Source: a virus | Length of the DNA stretch: 31,912 bases | Strand: one strand, 5' to 3' | Virus record (IMG/VR): IMGVR_UViG_3300048922_000352 | Span: 1-31,912 of that record | Part shown: in pieces, positions 14,491 through 21,659 of the stretch | Layout: each line of letters starts with the position of its first letter | How positions within the stretch are numbered: the stretch's first letter is position 1 | Notes under the pieces: model-generated | Databases searched by the model: none | What the model was told of the DNA's origin: nothing | Seen by the model: the letters and a program-made list of their open reading frames with translations, nothing else | Program-made: the position numbers and the translations under genes

Positions 14491-15050
14491 GCGCCCTCGC
14501 ACTCGACCTCGGCAGACTGACCGGCTGGGCGTGCGGCGAGCCCGATGCCGTGCCCCGGTTCGGCACGCATGTGTTGCCGACCACCGGCGACGATATCGGC
14601 CGCTATCTGCATGCCCACCGCGAGTGGCTGACCGGCTTCATCCAGGTCGAGCGGCCGACGTTCGTCGTCTACGAAGCGCCCATCCTGGCCGAGGAGACCA
14701 CGAAGGCCACGGTCATCAAGTTGATGAGCCTCGCCGGCGTCACCGAGCTGATCTGCCGCGATCTCCAGGTCCGCTGCTACGACACGCACCTGTCCTCGGT
14801 GAAGAAGTTCCTGACCGGTACCGGGCGCGCCAAGAAGGCCGACATGGAGGCTGCGGCGCGCCGCTTCGGCTTCGCCGTGCGCAACGACAACGAGGCGGAC
14901 GCGATCGCGATCTGGGGCCAGGCGGTGATGCTCCGCTATCCCGGCAAATGCCAGATCTTCAGCATGGGCCAGCTCGGCGGCAAGACGTTGCGCGCCGAAG
15001 CGGCGCCGCCGTCGAAGCTCGGTGACGACGTCGAGGACATCCCAATATGA
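14487..15050 (+). CDS. RuvC-like Holliday junction resolvase
   Basis: A 187-residue RNase H-fold nuclease of the RuvC type that would cut branched recombination or replication intermediates. The acidic residues are in place: Asp7 in LALDLGRLTGW, Glu63 in FVVYEAP, and Asp134/Glu136/Asp138 in NDNEADAIAIW. The rest shows the helical middle (KATVIKLMSLAGVTEL) and a Lys-rich DNA-contact stretch (SSVKKFLTGTGRAKKADM). The start is a TTG overlapping the previous stop (TTGA) with a strong AGGAGGG site five bases upstream; an ATG 102 bases upstream adds only a shadow of the neighbouring gene. Confidence 0.85.
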   Translation: MSALALDLGRLTGWACGEPDAVPRFGTHVLPTTGDDIGRYLHAHREWLTGFIQVERPTFVVYEAPILAEETTKATVIKLMSLAGVTELICRDLQVRCYDTHLSSVKKFLTGTGRAKKADMEAAARRFGFAVRNDNEADAIAIWGQAVMLRYPGKCQIFSMGQLGGKTLRAEAAPPSKLGDDVEDIPI

Positions 15051-15400
15051 CGTCGGTGATCCTTGGCGCCTGGCGCGCGCCTCCCGCAGCGAGGGAGGGC
15101 AAAATCCTGATCGACGTGGCGAACCGCACGCTGACGCGCGGCGCCGACGTCGTCCGGCTCTGCCCCGGCGAGTTCATCTTCGCTGTGGTGCTGCTGAGCG
15201 CAGCCGGTCGGACGCTCAGCCGAAAGGAATTGATGGAGGCCATGTACGGCGATCGCGAAGACGGCGGTCCGCTGAGCAAGGCGCTCGACGTCTATCTGTG
15301 CCGCGTTCGCCGCTCGCTGCTGTGCATCGGCGTCCGTTTCGAAACGGTGTGGGGGCGCGGCATCTGCGCCCTGATCGATGTGCCTGAGGCTGCAGAATGA
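15047..15400 (+). CDS. CtrA-like OmpR-type winged-helix DNA-binding protein
   Basis: A 117-residue protein consisting of an OmpR/PhoB-type winged helix, the DNA-binding half of response regulators such as CtrA, without a receiver domain. Features: a strand leading to LCPGEFIFAVVLLSAAGRTL (38-57), SRKELMEAMYG (58-68), a recognition helix region (LSKALDVYLCRVRRSLL, about 76-92) and the wing FETVWGRGICALID (98-111). The E-T-V-W-G-R-G wing and the M-Y-G turn are notably CtrA-like. With no phospho-acceptor domain, activity would be constitutive and set by its level. It could imitate or compete with host CtrA at TTAA-N7-TTAA boxes; near-boxes exist in both early promoters of this phage. Confidence 0.75.
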   Translation: MTSVILGAWRAPPAAREGKILIDVANRTLTRGADVVRLCPGEFIFAVVLLSAAGRTLSRKELMEAMYGDREDGGPLSKALDVYLCRVRRSLLCIGVRFETVWGRGICALIDVPEAAE

Positions 15401-15717
15401 CCGAGCCTGCGATCACCTATGTGATGGCGCCCACGCGTGAGCAGATCGAGGCATCTTTTCTTGTCTCGGAAGCGCGTCGAGCCGTGCCCAAAATCGACAG
15501 TCGGGGCTTGGCGGCGATCGCAATTGATGAGGCAGACCGGATTGAGGGCGCGCAGCGGTCTCTCATCATATCTGGAGCCCGAAGCTTCCCGGACCCCGGC
15601 GAGATCCGAGCAGCCGCGGGCCTTTGGCAGATGTTCGACTTGCTCCTGATGATCTCAGAGCACGATAAGGAGTTCCGCCCAATCGTCATGCGCTGGATCA
15701 GCGAACGGTGGCGTTGA
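15397..15717 (+). CDS. Unknown early protein (106 aa)
   Basis: A 106-residue protein beginning MTEPAITYVMAPTREQIEAS, coupled to the CtrA-like gene by an ATGA overlap. It is mostly helical, with an aromatic and hydrophobic C-terminal part (AAGLWQMFDLLLMISEH) before a basic end (MRWISERWR). GC is slightly lower than in the neighbours. No known domain is recognised. Confidence 0.6.
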   Translation: MTEPAITYVMAPTREQIEASFLVSEARRAVPKIDSRGLAAIAIDEADRIEGAQRSLIISGARSFPDPGEIRAAAGLWQMFDLLLMISEHDKEFRPIVMRWISERWR

Positions 15718-16067
15718 TGGCACGCTATTGGCCCCGGCGTCGCATCGCGCATCTCGGTTATCTGGTCGGCATCGGTTGCACCGGACCGCAGATTGCGGCT
15801 GCGCTCAGCATGGCGAACCTGCAGGCGATCTCGAATGCGTGCCAGCGCTACGAGTTAAAGCTTCAGCGTCGCGGGGATGGTCGCTTCGTCGAGGCGATCC
15901 CAATCTCGCGGAAGTCCCTCGCCGTCATCGACGAGGCGGCGGCACTGCGCGGCATCGACCGCGTGCAGATGCTGCAGAGGATCGTCGAGGTCTTCGGCCA
16001 TGCGGAAGATGTCGAGGACGATCTCGACCTGATCACGAACCTCCTGGACGATGGAGGCGGGCTGTGA
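15717..16067 (+). CDS. Unknown small protein with HTH-like N-terminus
   Basis: A 116-residue protein starting at the ATG that overlaps the previous stop (TGATG); a GTG nine bases upstream is the alternative start. The N-terminal half has the order W-x-x-x-x-I-x-x-L-x-x-L-V-x-x-G, then a Q-I-A-A-A-L helix and a second helix ending in ACQRYELKLQRR. This is reminiscent of the GcrA-type HTH, though weak. The C-terminal part (about 65-110) is helical and very acidic (DVEDDLDLITNLLDD). A DNA-binding role is plausible only. Confidence 0.55.
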   Translation: MARYWPRRRIAHLGYLVGIGCTGPQIAAALSMANLQAISNACQRYELKLQRRGDGRFVEAIPISRKSLAVIDEAAALRGIDRVQMLQRIVEVFGHAEDVEDDLDLITNLLDDGGGL

Positions 16068-16690
16068 TCGAGGCCGAGAAGAAAGCGAAGGTTGCCCACG
16101 TCTGGGCCCGCGATCCGAACGATTGGTATGTCGAAGAGGCGTGGGTGAACCGCCGCCTCTTCGAAGAGGAGCGCTTCGAGGGTCCGATCTGGGATCCTGC
16201 GGCCGGCATGTGCCGTATGCCCGACGCGGCGCGTGCCGCCGGCTATGACGCCATCGGCTCCGATCTGGTGTCCCGCGGCTACGGCGAGATCGGCGGCGTC
16301 GATTTCCTCAGCCTGCAACAGCCTCTCAAGGTGCGCGGCCAGCCTGCGCGCTCCATTGCATCGAACCCGCCATTCGGCATCTGTGAAGCCGATATCAAGG
16401 CAGGTCGGCCGATCGGCTTTGTCGAGCATGCGCTCCGGCTCGCCGAGCACAAGGTTGCAATGGTGCTGCCGGCGCGTTGGTTGTGGGGCGACGAACGCAG
16501 CCGCTGGCTGGAGAAGAGCAACCCGCGCCGCGTCTACATCCTGACCCCGCGACCCTCCATGCCACCGGGCGCTGTTATCGCCGCCGGCATCGAGCCGGGC
16601 GGCGGCGACAAGGACTTCCTGATTATCGTGTGGCTGCGTGGTTACGACGGGCCATTTGAGACGCGCTGGCTGCGTCGGGACGGTGCGTGA
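16064..16690 (+). CDS. SAM-dependent DNA methyltransferase, gamma/NPPF type
   Basis: A 208-residue methyltransferase. The SAM-binding motif is IWDPAAGMCRMPDA (42-55), followed by an acidic loop (AIGSDLVSRGYG, motif II-like), and the catalytic motif is SNPPFG (100-105). The order motif I before NPPF is that of gamma-type N6-adenine enzymes. The size is small, with little room for a large target domain, so specificity may be narrow or supplied by a partner. A GTG start overlaps the previous stop (GTGA) with GGAGG nine bases before. It is the third methyltransferase of this operon and none has a cognate nuclease. Confidence 0.8.
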   Translation: MIEAEKKAKVAHVWARDPNDWYVEEAWVNRRLFEEERFEGPIWDPAAGMCRMPDAARAAGYDAIGSDLVSRGYGEIGGVDFLSLQQPLKVRGQPARSIASNPPFGICEADIKAGRPIGFVEHALRLAEHKVAMVLPARWLWGDERSRWLEKSNPRRVYILTPRPSMPPGAVIAAGIEPGGGDKDFLIIVWLRGYDGPFETRWLRRDGA

Positions 16691-18846
16691 TGCAAGACGG
16701 TGGTGACCTCGCCCTTCACATGATGGGCGTTGCGGAGGCCTTCTGGGGCCAGCCGCGGCCAGGCGGGACCAAGACCGAACAGCGCTTCGGCGAGGGCCGC
16801 ACCGTGCACCCGCAAAAGGGCACATGGTTCGATCATTCGGCTGAGGCGGGCGGCGGTGTCCTCGACCTGATCAAGCGCGAGGCTGGCCTCGAAGGCAAAG
16901 AGGCCTTCGCCTGGTTGCGGGAGCGCGGCTTCCATGTCGAGGATCGCCGCCCGAACGGCGCGGCGTCGGCGAAGGAACAGCGCCGCGAACCCGATGACGG
17001 CGCCCGCAAGACGCTGGTGACGTCATGGGATTACGTCGATGAGCAGGGTGACCTGCTGTTTCAGACGCTGCGCTACCAGTTCAAGCTTCCCGATGGATCC
17101 TGGCGCCTCGGCAAGGATGGCAAGGTCGAGAAGACCTATGGCCAGCGCCGCAAGGTGCGGCGCGACGAGGAATCCCGCGACGGCTGGATCTATTCGGTGA
17201 AAGGCACGCGGCTGGTGCCGTACCGGCTGCCCGACATCGTTGAGGCGCTCGCCGACGAGCGCGCGGTGTTCGTGGTCGAGGGTGAGAAGTGCGCGGATCG
17301 ACTATGGGATGAGGGCGTCCCGGCGACCTGCAATCCAATGGGCGCCGGCAAATGGCCGGAGGAATTCGGCGACATCTTCCGCAACGCCGACGTCGTCATC
17401 CTGCCAGACAATGATGAGCCCGGCCGGAAGCATCGCGATCTCGTCGGATCCTCGTTGAAGGGCGTTGCCGGCCGCACCCGCGTGCTCGACCTGCCGGGCC
17501 TGAAAGAGAAGGGCGACTCCTTCGATTGGCAGGAAGCCGGCGGCACGGCTGATCAGCTCTATGCGCTGGTCGAGAAGCAGGCGCGGCTGTGGGCACCCGG
17601 TGCCGAGCCTTTCCGCTCGAAATTCGGCGCCACCTCATGGGCCGACGTCTTCCGGCCGCGGACACCCTACCAATGGCTGGTGAAGGGCATTATCCCCGAG
17701 CTCGAGGCTGTGCTGATCTATGGCGCGCCGCAAACCGGAAAGAGCTTCGAGACGCAGAACATGGCGTTGCATATCGCCCGTGGCCTCGAATTCCATGGCC
17801 GAAGGGTGAAGCAATCCGGTGTCGTTTACTGCGCCTTCGAAGGCGGGAAGGGCTTCCTCAATAGGCAACACGCCTATGCGCTGCACCACAGCCTCGGCGC
17901 CGACGCGCCGATCGACATGGTGGTGCTGACGAAGCGTGCCGACCTCTTCTCCGACGACGTCGACACCGATGCGCTGATCGTCGAGATCAAACACCACGGC
18001 TCGAATTTCCGGAACCCGCTCGGCCTCGTCGTGCTCGACACCTACAGCGCCGCCACGCCTGGAGCGAATGAGAACGCGAGCGAGGACGTGTCGAAGGTGA
18101 AGGCGCGCGTGATGAGGATCGTCGAGCAATGCCAGTGCACCGTCATCGTGGTGCATCACAAGCCAGCATCTGGCGGCCGTCCTCGGGGCCACGGCTCGCT
18201 CACCGGGGACTTCGAAACCACCATCGACGTCGACTGGAAATTTGCGCCTCGGAACAACCCGAAGGCTCCGGAGGAAAAGCTTTACGATTCCGACAAGCGG
18301 CCGATCCGTCGCGTCGAGGTCACGAAGCAGCGCGAGGGCGAGCAGGGCGTCGCATGGGAGTTTGTGCTCTGCCAGGTCGAGACCGGAACCGACAGCGACG
18401 GCGACAAGATCACATCATGTGTTGTGGCGCGGCCGAACGAAAAGCCGGATGAGGCGGCGGAGGAAGGCGACAACCGCTACCGTGCCAATGACGGCGAGAA
18501 ACTGTTCCTACGGGCGCTGCGCCGCGCCCTGACCACGTACGGCGAGCCTCCCGATCCATCGGCCGGCTACGGCATCGATGTCAGCCTCGTCGTCGATTAC
18601 GCGAAGGTCAAAGAGGAATATTCGCGTCTCGCACCGCAGGACGAGGCCGATGCAAAGAAGCTGGCCGAGCGCCTCAAAAAGGCGCTGCAGCGCGCTCGCA
18701 CCAGCCTGACGAATGCGGGTGTGATCGGCAGCGACAACCCGCTGATCTGGTGGACCGGGAAGCCAGTGCGGGGCTTCTCCATGAAGGAGCGGGCCGCCGC
18801 GCCACCGCCAGCCGATGACGATCTCGACGACATGGTGCCGTTCTAG
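16690..18846 (+). CDS. TOPRIM primase-helicase (RepA/AAA_25-type)
   Basis: A 718-residue replication protein. The N-terminal part (to about 80) looks like a CHC2 primase region without the zinc cysteines. A TOPRIM domain follows (about 194-275) with VVEGEK (196-201) and PDNDEPG (240-246). A RecA-like helicase domain occupies about 330-560: Walker A IYGAPQTGKS (344-353), Walker B GLVVLDTYS with Asp451, and VIVVHHKPASGGRPRGHGSL, as in RepA/RSF1010 and AAA_25 proteins. The tail is acidic (DDDLDDMVPF), resembling SSB-tail-like protein-interaction ends. It would prime and unwind phage DNA. The ATG overlaps the previous stop by one base; a GTG three bases upstream is the alternative. Confidence 0.85.
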   Translation: MQDGGDLALHMMGVAEAFWGQPRPGGTKTEQRFGEGRTVHPQKGTWFDHSAEAGGGVLDLIKREAGLEGKEAFAWLRERGFHVEDRRPNGAASAKEQRREPDDGARKTLVTSWDYVDEQGDLLFQTLRYQFKLPDGSWRLGKDGKVEKTYGQRRKVRRDEESRDGWIYSVKGTRLVPYRLPDIVEALADERAVFVVEGEKCADRLWDEGVPATCNPMGAGKWPEEFGDIFRNADVVILPDNDEPGRKHRDLVGSSLKGVAGRTRVLDLPGLKEKGDSFDWQEAGGTADQLYALVEKQARLWAPGAEPFRSKFGATSWADVFRPRTPYQWLVKGIIPELEAVLIYGAPQTGKSFETQNMALHIARGLEFHGRRVKQSGVVYCAFEGGKGFLNRQHAYALHHSLGADAPIDMVVLTKRADLFSDDVDTDALIVEIKHHGSNFRNPLGLVVLDTYSAATPGANENASEDVSKVKARVMRIVEQCQCTVIVVHHKPASGGRPRGHGSLTGDFETTIDVDWKFAPRNNPKAPEEKLYDSDKRPIRRVEVTKQREGEQGVAWEFVLCQVETGTDSDGDKITSCVVARPNEKPDEAAEEGDNRYRANDGEKLFLRALRRALTTYGEPPDPSAGYGIDVSLVVDYAKVKEEYSRLAPQDEADAKKLAERLKKALQRARTSLTNAGVIGSDNPLIWWTGKPVRGFSMKERAAAPPPADDDLDDMVPF

Positions 18847-18966
18847 GGGACATCAGGGGACATTTGGCGTGCACATGGGGATAGATCATGAAAACCAATA
18901 AGATGGCAGATGCCGCAGCGGGGAACGATGTCCCCGATTGTCCCGTCGTGTCCCCGGCGATGTCCC
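18846..18966. repeat. GGGGACA heptamer cluster B, helically spaced
   Basis: Copies of GGGGACA at 18846 and 18856, then TGTCCC or TGTCCCC at 18929, 18939, 18949 and 18961. Neighbours are 10-12 bases apart, one helical turn, within each group. The cluster begins at the primase stop codon and runs through the first codons of the next gene. The same heptamer forms cluster A at 6008-6065. Confidence 0.6.
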
Positions 18967-19802
18967 GCGAGGCGAGGCGGGCCCAACGTGCCGCCGAGAA
19001 GGCTGAAAACGACGCCGGAAAGAAGCTGATCGCGGAGGCGAAGGCTGCGCGCGTCAAGGCAGCGAAGGCAAAGGCGCTCCGCGACGCAGATCGAGCTATG
19101 GAGCGTATCCAAAGCCGGGCGGCGTCAACGTCGCGGCTGTGGTCTCGGCAACGGAAGGATGAGCAAAAGCGGGAGCGCAAGAAGCTCGCGGAGCTGCGGG
19201 AGCGGCACAGCGTGGCGCGCGATGAGCCCGAGGTGCTTCGCGACGAGCGCGACTGGCTGGCCTCGAATGACCGGCCGAAAATTATCGTCGAGGCCGAGCC
19301 TGAGGCGGTCCTCGGCATGGTCGGGTTTGTGTCCGACCTGCGGCGACACGATCCGCCGATGCTGGAAGTCCCGCCGCCGAAATGGAATGAGGGCTGGGCA
19401 GCAAAGCGCGTCATCGACGCCTATCGCACGCTTTCCCTGCTGCCAGGAAGCACACGCCCGGCCGGCTTCGGCCGCGCATGGCCCGCCTATGTCACGGAAT
19501 TCTCCGATGCTGTGGCGCAGGCGCGGACGGACGCGGCGAAGACGCGCGTGATCGAGGTTGCCACCATCGAGGATATCGAGCGCATGGACCGGGTCTTCAC
19601 CTGGCCGGCGCGGTTCCTGCGGGATCGGCCGGAAGAGAGCAGGGCGCTGTTCCAGTGGGCGAATGCCAAGGTGATTCGCGGTGACATGCGAGAGTTGGCC
19701 AAATCCTTCCAGATGTCGGAGGCGACGTTCCGAAGGTTCCGGAGGTACGCCACAAGCCTGCTGACGGTTCGGCTGAAGGAAGGGCTAGAACAGATCTTCT
19801 AG
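18888..19802 (+). CDS. DUF6362-like protein with coiled coil and HTH
   Basis: A 304-residue protein of unknown function. The N-terminus is partly dictated by the heptamer repeats (NDVPDCPVVSPAMSREA). Residues 28-120 are a long basic Ala/Lys/Arg/Glu coiled coil. The C-terminal domain (about 165-304) has WAAKRVIDAYRTLSLLPGST, RAWPAY and DIERMDRVFTWPARFL, a pattern I associate with DUF6362, and ends in an HTH-like segment (MRELAKSFQMSEATFRRFRR). DUF6362-type proteins are common at the end of alphaproteobacterial phage replication operons. A role as the factor binding the heptamers, or as a late-gene regulator, is inference. The ATG at 18888 lacks a strong ribosome site. Confidence 0.7.
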   Translation: MKTNKMADAAAGNDVPDCPVVSPAMSREARRAQRAAEKAENDAGKKLIAEAKAARVKAAKAKALRDADRAMERIQSRAASTSRLWSRQRKDEQKRERKKLAELRERHSVARDEPEVLRDERDWLASNDRPKIIVEAEPEAVLGMVGFVSDLRRHDPPMLEVPPPKWNEGWAAKRVIDAYRTLSLLPGSTRPAGFGRAWPAYVTEFSDAVAQARTDAAKTRVIEVATIEDIERMDRVFTWPARFLRDRPEESRALFQWANAKVIRGDMRELAKSFQMSEATFRRFRRYATSLLTVRLKEGLEQIF

Positions 19803-19804
19803 TG

Positions 19805-19832
19805 GTGAGTCATCCAAACTGGCGTGAGTCAT
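19805..19832 (+). repeat. Direct repeat GTGAGTCAT x2, each with a GANTC site
   Basis: GTGAGTCAT at 19805-19813 and again at 19824-19832, 19 bases apart. The core TGAGTCA is palindromic and contains GAGTC, which matches GANTC, the CcrM methylation site at which GcrA acts. The pair lies a few bases after the early operon stop. Confidence 0.5.
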
Positions 19833-19877
19833 AGGCTTGCAGCGTGAGCGCCGCGACCCCTTCATCTCACGTGTCAC

Positions 19878-19895
19878 GCCGGGATTGCGCCCGGC
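19878..19895. terminator. Weak hairpin after the early operon
   Basis: GCCGGG, a six-base loop and CCCGGC. There is no U tract on either strand, so it is only a candidate end or attenuation point for the early transcript. Confidence 0.3.
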
Positions 19896-20164
19896 ACGAA
19901 ATAAACCCCGGAGAGGGGCCCTATCCCGCCGCCCGCCGTGGCCTCATTCAGTAGCGGTTGAGCTCGCCCGCAGAAATACGCGTGGAGACGCATTGGCCCG
20001 CTCCGCTCCGGCACCCAAGCCTTAAGCCCGAAAACAAATCCGGACTTCCGGGGGAATATATGCTGTGATGTCGGCAGCCAAAGGCAGCGCGATAAATGCC
20101 GTTGTTGCCACCGTTCCTATCTACGTTATCCGACGATGACGTAAGGACGAAGGAGGTAAATTTG

Positions 20165-20578
20165 ATGTCGCGCGACGTTAAACTCACTTCGGAAATTGGT
20201 TTCGATCAGTTCGTCACGGATGGCAAGGGTAAGGGAATTATCGACAGCCGAACGTTCAAGGGCGGCGAATGGAAGAAGCTAACCCGACAGAAGAATTTCC
20301 CCGCGAATATTTCTAAGAACATTATTCCGGTCGATATCGGTTATGCTAACTTTGTTGTCGTGACTACCGCAGAGCCCGGGACAAAGGCAGCTCGTCATTC
20401 CCATGACGAGCCTCAACTTAGATACGTAATCTCCGGCGGCTTTGTTCTCAACGGCCAGCAATACGGTCCCGGCGAATGGGTCTTCGTCCCCACTGGGATA
20501 GAGTATGAGATGGCGTCCGAGACGGGTTATGTCACGCTGGGATGCTACGGGGTGGCGTGCACAGGTCCGCCGACATAA
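20165..20578 (+). CDS. Cupin-fold protein (moron)
   Basis: A 137-residue single-domain cupin. Cupin motif 1 is seen as G-T-K-A-A-R-H-S-H-D-E-P (HxH present, with Gln at the usual Glu position), and motif 2 as YGPGEWVFVPTGIEYEM, where Tyr replaces the usual metal-binding His. Metal binding is therefore probably incomplete, which suggests a ligand-binding or ChrR-like role rather than a dioxygenase. The ATG at 20165 is fixed by a strong AAGGAGGT site; an upstream in-frame ATG at 20096 has none. The gene stands alone with its own leader and lower GC than the phage core, so it looks like acquired cargo that could be expressed from the prophage. Confidence 0.7.
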   Translation: MSRDVKLTSEIGFDQFVTDGKGKGIIDSRTFKGGEWKKLTRQKNFPANISKNIIPVDIGYANFVVVTTAEPGTKAARHSHDEPQLRYVISGGFVLNGQQYGPGEWVFVPTGIEYEMASETGYVTLGCYGVACTGPPT

Positions 20579-20643
20579 TCGCCCTGCAGAGCACACTGCC
20601 AACCTGATATCGGAGCTGCCAATCGAAGAGATGATTGGGCGCG

Positions 20644-20892
20644 ATGCCTCGCCGCCGACGCTCGGTACACGACATTACTCCTGCCCCCTCTCATCCGACG
20701 CATTGCTCGCGCTTCATGAGGTTCGGGACGGACTCTAAGCCCCGCACCTTTCGGGAGCCGCGTGTCGCATCCGTCCCGGTCTATACCCTCAGCCGGAATG
20801 AGATCGTGCGCTTGAAGGCGAAGAGCCTCGGCACGACGCAGATCGCCGCACTGCTACGAATTCCATATCGGGACGTCGCAGCAGCGAACTAG
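20644..20892 (+). CDS. Small putative HTH protein (82 aa)
   Basis: A short basic protein, MPRRRRSVHDI onward, with a C-terminal segment (TLSRNEIVRLKAKSLGTTQI, then AALLRIPYRDV) that looks like a compact helix-turn-helix of the resolvase or homeodomain-like type. It overlaps the stop of the opposing DUF2442-like gene by four bases (CTAG used as stop on both strands). The start is uncertain: the ATG at 20644 has only a weak site, and an ATG near 20716 would give a shorter product. Its reality rests on the HTH-like pattern. Confidence 0.45.
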   Translation: MPRRRRSVHDITPAPSHPTHCSRFMRFGTDSKPRTFREPRVASVPVYTLSRNEIVRLKAKSLGTTQIAALLRIPYRDVAAAN

Positions 20893-21386
20893 GAGGCAGC
20901 CTTCTTCGGGCGGCCGGCAGACTTCGTCGGCTTGTAATGCGCCTGCATCAGGAGCGGATCGCGAGCGCTCGCACGCAAGACCATGCTGACGACGTTCGGT
21001 ATATCCGCGCCCTGCTTGTAGAGGCTCCACGTGCTGGGCGCGATGCCGAGGAACTGCGCGGCCTCGTTATTCGAGACCTTCATTGCGGCCTGCCACTGCT
21101 TGACGTCCTCGCTGGTGAAAGGCTTCTGCGCCTGGGCGAGCTTCTCCAGGTGCACGGCGTCAATAGCGAGATCGCCGTCCTCATCCCACACGACCGAGGC
21201 GCCATAGTCGCCGACATCGGCGCGGCCGAAGACTTCGGGCGACGCCAGCGGCGTGAGGATATCGCCTCCGGTGGCGATCCAGCCGGCGAGGCTGACACGA
21301 TCCTGGCCGCCACCCTTCCACCGGATGACGAGGTCGGAGGGAGTAAGCGCCTCGACCGAGGCGATGCGCGGGGTGTTCGTCTTCAT
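20889..21386 (-). CDS. DUF2442-like protein with HTH, probable antitoxin
   Basis: A 165-residue protein in two parts. Residues 1-75 resemble DUF2442: a strand-rich start (SVEALTPSDLVIRWKGGGQD), then FGRADVGDYGASVVWDEDG. Residues 85-155 form an HTH (KQWQAAMKVSNNEAAQFLGI, then APSTWSLYKQG) and a basic end (KSAGRPKKAAS). DUF4160 and DUF2442 genes are commonly paired and are annotated as toxin-antitoxin-like modules; the HTH member would be the antitoxin and autorepressor. The ATG at 21386 has AGGGCAGAG just upstream; an ATG at 21398 that overlaps the previous stop (ATGA) is nearly as likely. Confidence 0.7.
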   Translation of the reverse strand: MKTNTPRIASVEALTPSDLVIRWKGGGQDRVSLAGWIATGGDILTPLASPEVFGRADVGDYGASVVWDEDGDLAIDAVHLEKLAQAQKPFTSEDVKQWQAAMKVSNNEAAQFLGIAPSTWSLYKQGADIPNVVSMVLRASARDPLLMQAHYKPTKSAGRPKKAAS

Positions 21387-21394
21387 CTCTGCCC

Positions 21395-21634
21395 TCATGC
21401 GATGGGGAAGCGGGGATTGATGCGGTTCCATTCGGCGGCGATCAAGGCCTTGTTCGCGATGGCCCAGTCCATCGCGGCGCGGCCCTTCTTGGGAAGCTCG
21501 CCGGCAAGCACGGCGTTCGTCTCGATCTCGATCAGCGCCTCGAAATCCGGGGCGACGATGTGGAAGTGCGGGGGCAGGTGATCGTTGGCATAGACCCGAA
21601 TGAAGACTTTGCCGATCTGGTGAAGCTTGCCCAT
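21395..21634 (-). CDS. DUF4160 protein, probable toxin of a two-gene module
   Basis: A 79-residue DUF4160 protein. The diagnostic pattern is V-F-I-R-V-Y-A-N-D-H-L-P-P-H-F-H-I-V (residues 10-27), with the His-rich P-P-H-F-H motif, followed by FEALIEIETNAVLAGELPKK and a C-terminal helix. The biochemical role of DUF4160 is not established. It is the first gene after a strong promoter with two operator copies and is followed at once by the DUF2442-like gene, the usual order for this pair. Calling it a toxin is inference from the context. Confidence 0.75.
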   Translation of the reverse strand: MGKLHQIGKVFIRVYANDHLPPHFHIVAPDFEALIEIETNAVLAGELPKKGRAAMDWAIANKALIAAEWNRINPRFPIA

Positions 21635-21659
21635 GTCCGTCCCCGTTCTCGATGTTTAA

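Larger units (their letters stand above)
19803..20164. other. Non-coding spacer between early operon and accessory genes
   Basis: No convincing gene in these 362 bases. It contains a pair of GTGAGTCAT repeats, a GCCGGG/CCCGGC hairpin, a small CCCC/GGGG stem (about 19907-19919) and a CCGGA/TCCGG palindrome near 20042. A weak promoter-like pair (TTGCCA at 20105, TATCCG at 20127, spacer 16) precedes the cupin gene. The base composition falls from left to right as the cupin gene is approached. Confidence 0.55.
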
